Position numbers and translations under genes: made by a program. Shown piece after piece: positions 13,631 to 13,699 of a DNA stretch of 13,699 nucleotides. The notes under the pieces were generated by a model. It was not told the DNA's origin, made no database searches, and worked only from the letters and a program-made list of their open reading frames with translations. Source of the DNA: JAMLIN01 sp041676645 (GTDB taxonomy: Bacteria; Pseudomonadota; Gammaproteobacteria; Burkholderiales; Burkholderiaceae_E); contig JBAYRO010000089.1 of the NCBI GenBank assembly GCA_041676645.1, positions 1 through 13,699 on the forward strand, in the 5' to 3' direction. Within the stretch, counting starts at the first letter, position 1. The number at the start of each line of letters is the position of its first letter.

Positions 13631-13698
13631 GGGGTCGGACTCCAGAAATGGGGTCAGACTCCATTTCCAGAAGGAAATGGAGTCTGACCCCATTTCTG
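13631..13698. repeat. REP-like palindromic repeat with a perfect 26-bp stem
   Basis: Bases 13643-13668 and 13673-13698 are perfectly complementary over 26 bp with the four-base loop AGAA. The unit GGGGTCAGACTCCA (13650-13663) recurs inverted at 13678-13691. A one-base variant, GGGGTCGGACTCCA, occurs directly at 13631-13644, 19 bp before the first. This pattern resembles dispersed REP-type elements of GC-rich proteobacteria, often linked to RAYT transposases (recalled, not searched). It lies 15-82 bases after gcvH and could end or stabilise its transcript. The element may continue beyond the window. Confidence 0.8.
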
Positions 13699-13699
13699 C

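Noticed and set aside
1..13699. CRISPR arrays, tRNA or rRNA genes.
   Set aside because: No regularly spaced repeats and no recognisable tRNA or rRNA sequence were found. The only structured RNA recognised is the glycine riboswitch.

Overview
The window is GC-rich, densely coding chromosomal DNA that looks proteobacterial, most likely beta- or gamma-. The pointers are a GlcD/GlcE-type glycolate dehydrogenase, a TehB close to the enterobacterial form, a tandem glycine riboswitch before gcvH, several type II toxin-antitoxin modules, and a REP-like hairpin built on a GGGGTC(A/G)GACTCC unit. The genus cannot be fixed from the sequence.

Layout. 1-1118 (-): glcE, lacking only its last few codons at the window edge. 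1424-2431 (+): a PLP-dependent cysteine synthase. 2428-2832 (-): a two-CBS-domain protein whose stop codon overlaps that of the cysteine synthase. 3099-4754 (+): a stand-alone acetolactate-synthase-type ThDP enzyme. 4801-6888: a lower-GC defence/stability island with vapBC (-), yefM-yoeB (+) and a brnT-remnant/CopG-antitoxin pair (+), mixed with fragments of a rhodanese, a Phd antitoxin and a possibly beheaded ORF. 6926-8434 (-): glcD. 8619-9533 (+): a double-hotdog thioesterase. 9576-10160 (-): tehB. 10304-11935 (+): a second, divergent ThDP enzyme, followed by an EamA/DMT exporter (11951-12928). 12925-13616: probable promoter, tandem glycine riboswitch and gcvH. 13631-13698: a repeat ending in a perfect 26-bp hairpin.

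How the genes fit together. GlcD and GlcE (with GlcF, presumably beyond the left edge) oxidise glycolate to glyoxylate. Glyoxylate can be aminated to glycine, and glycine is both the ligand of the riboswitch and the substrate of the system served by GcvH. A two-carbon/glycine theme is therefore plausible, but this is inference. Both ThDP enzymes keep the catalytic glutamate, so neither looks like a canonical glyoxylate carboligase.

The most unusual points are the separation of glcD from glcE by about 5.8 kb of unrelated genes, the toxin-antitoxin graveyard in that gap (including a Phd fragment with an in-frame TGA running into a BrnT C-terminus), and the perfect REP-like hairpin after gcvH. 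I did not find a clearly new multi-gene system.
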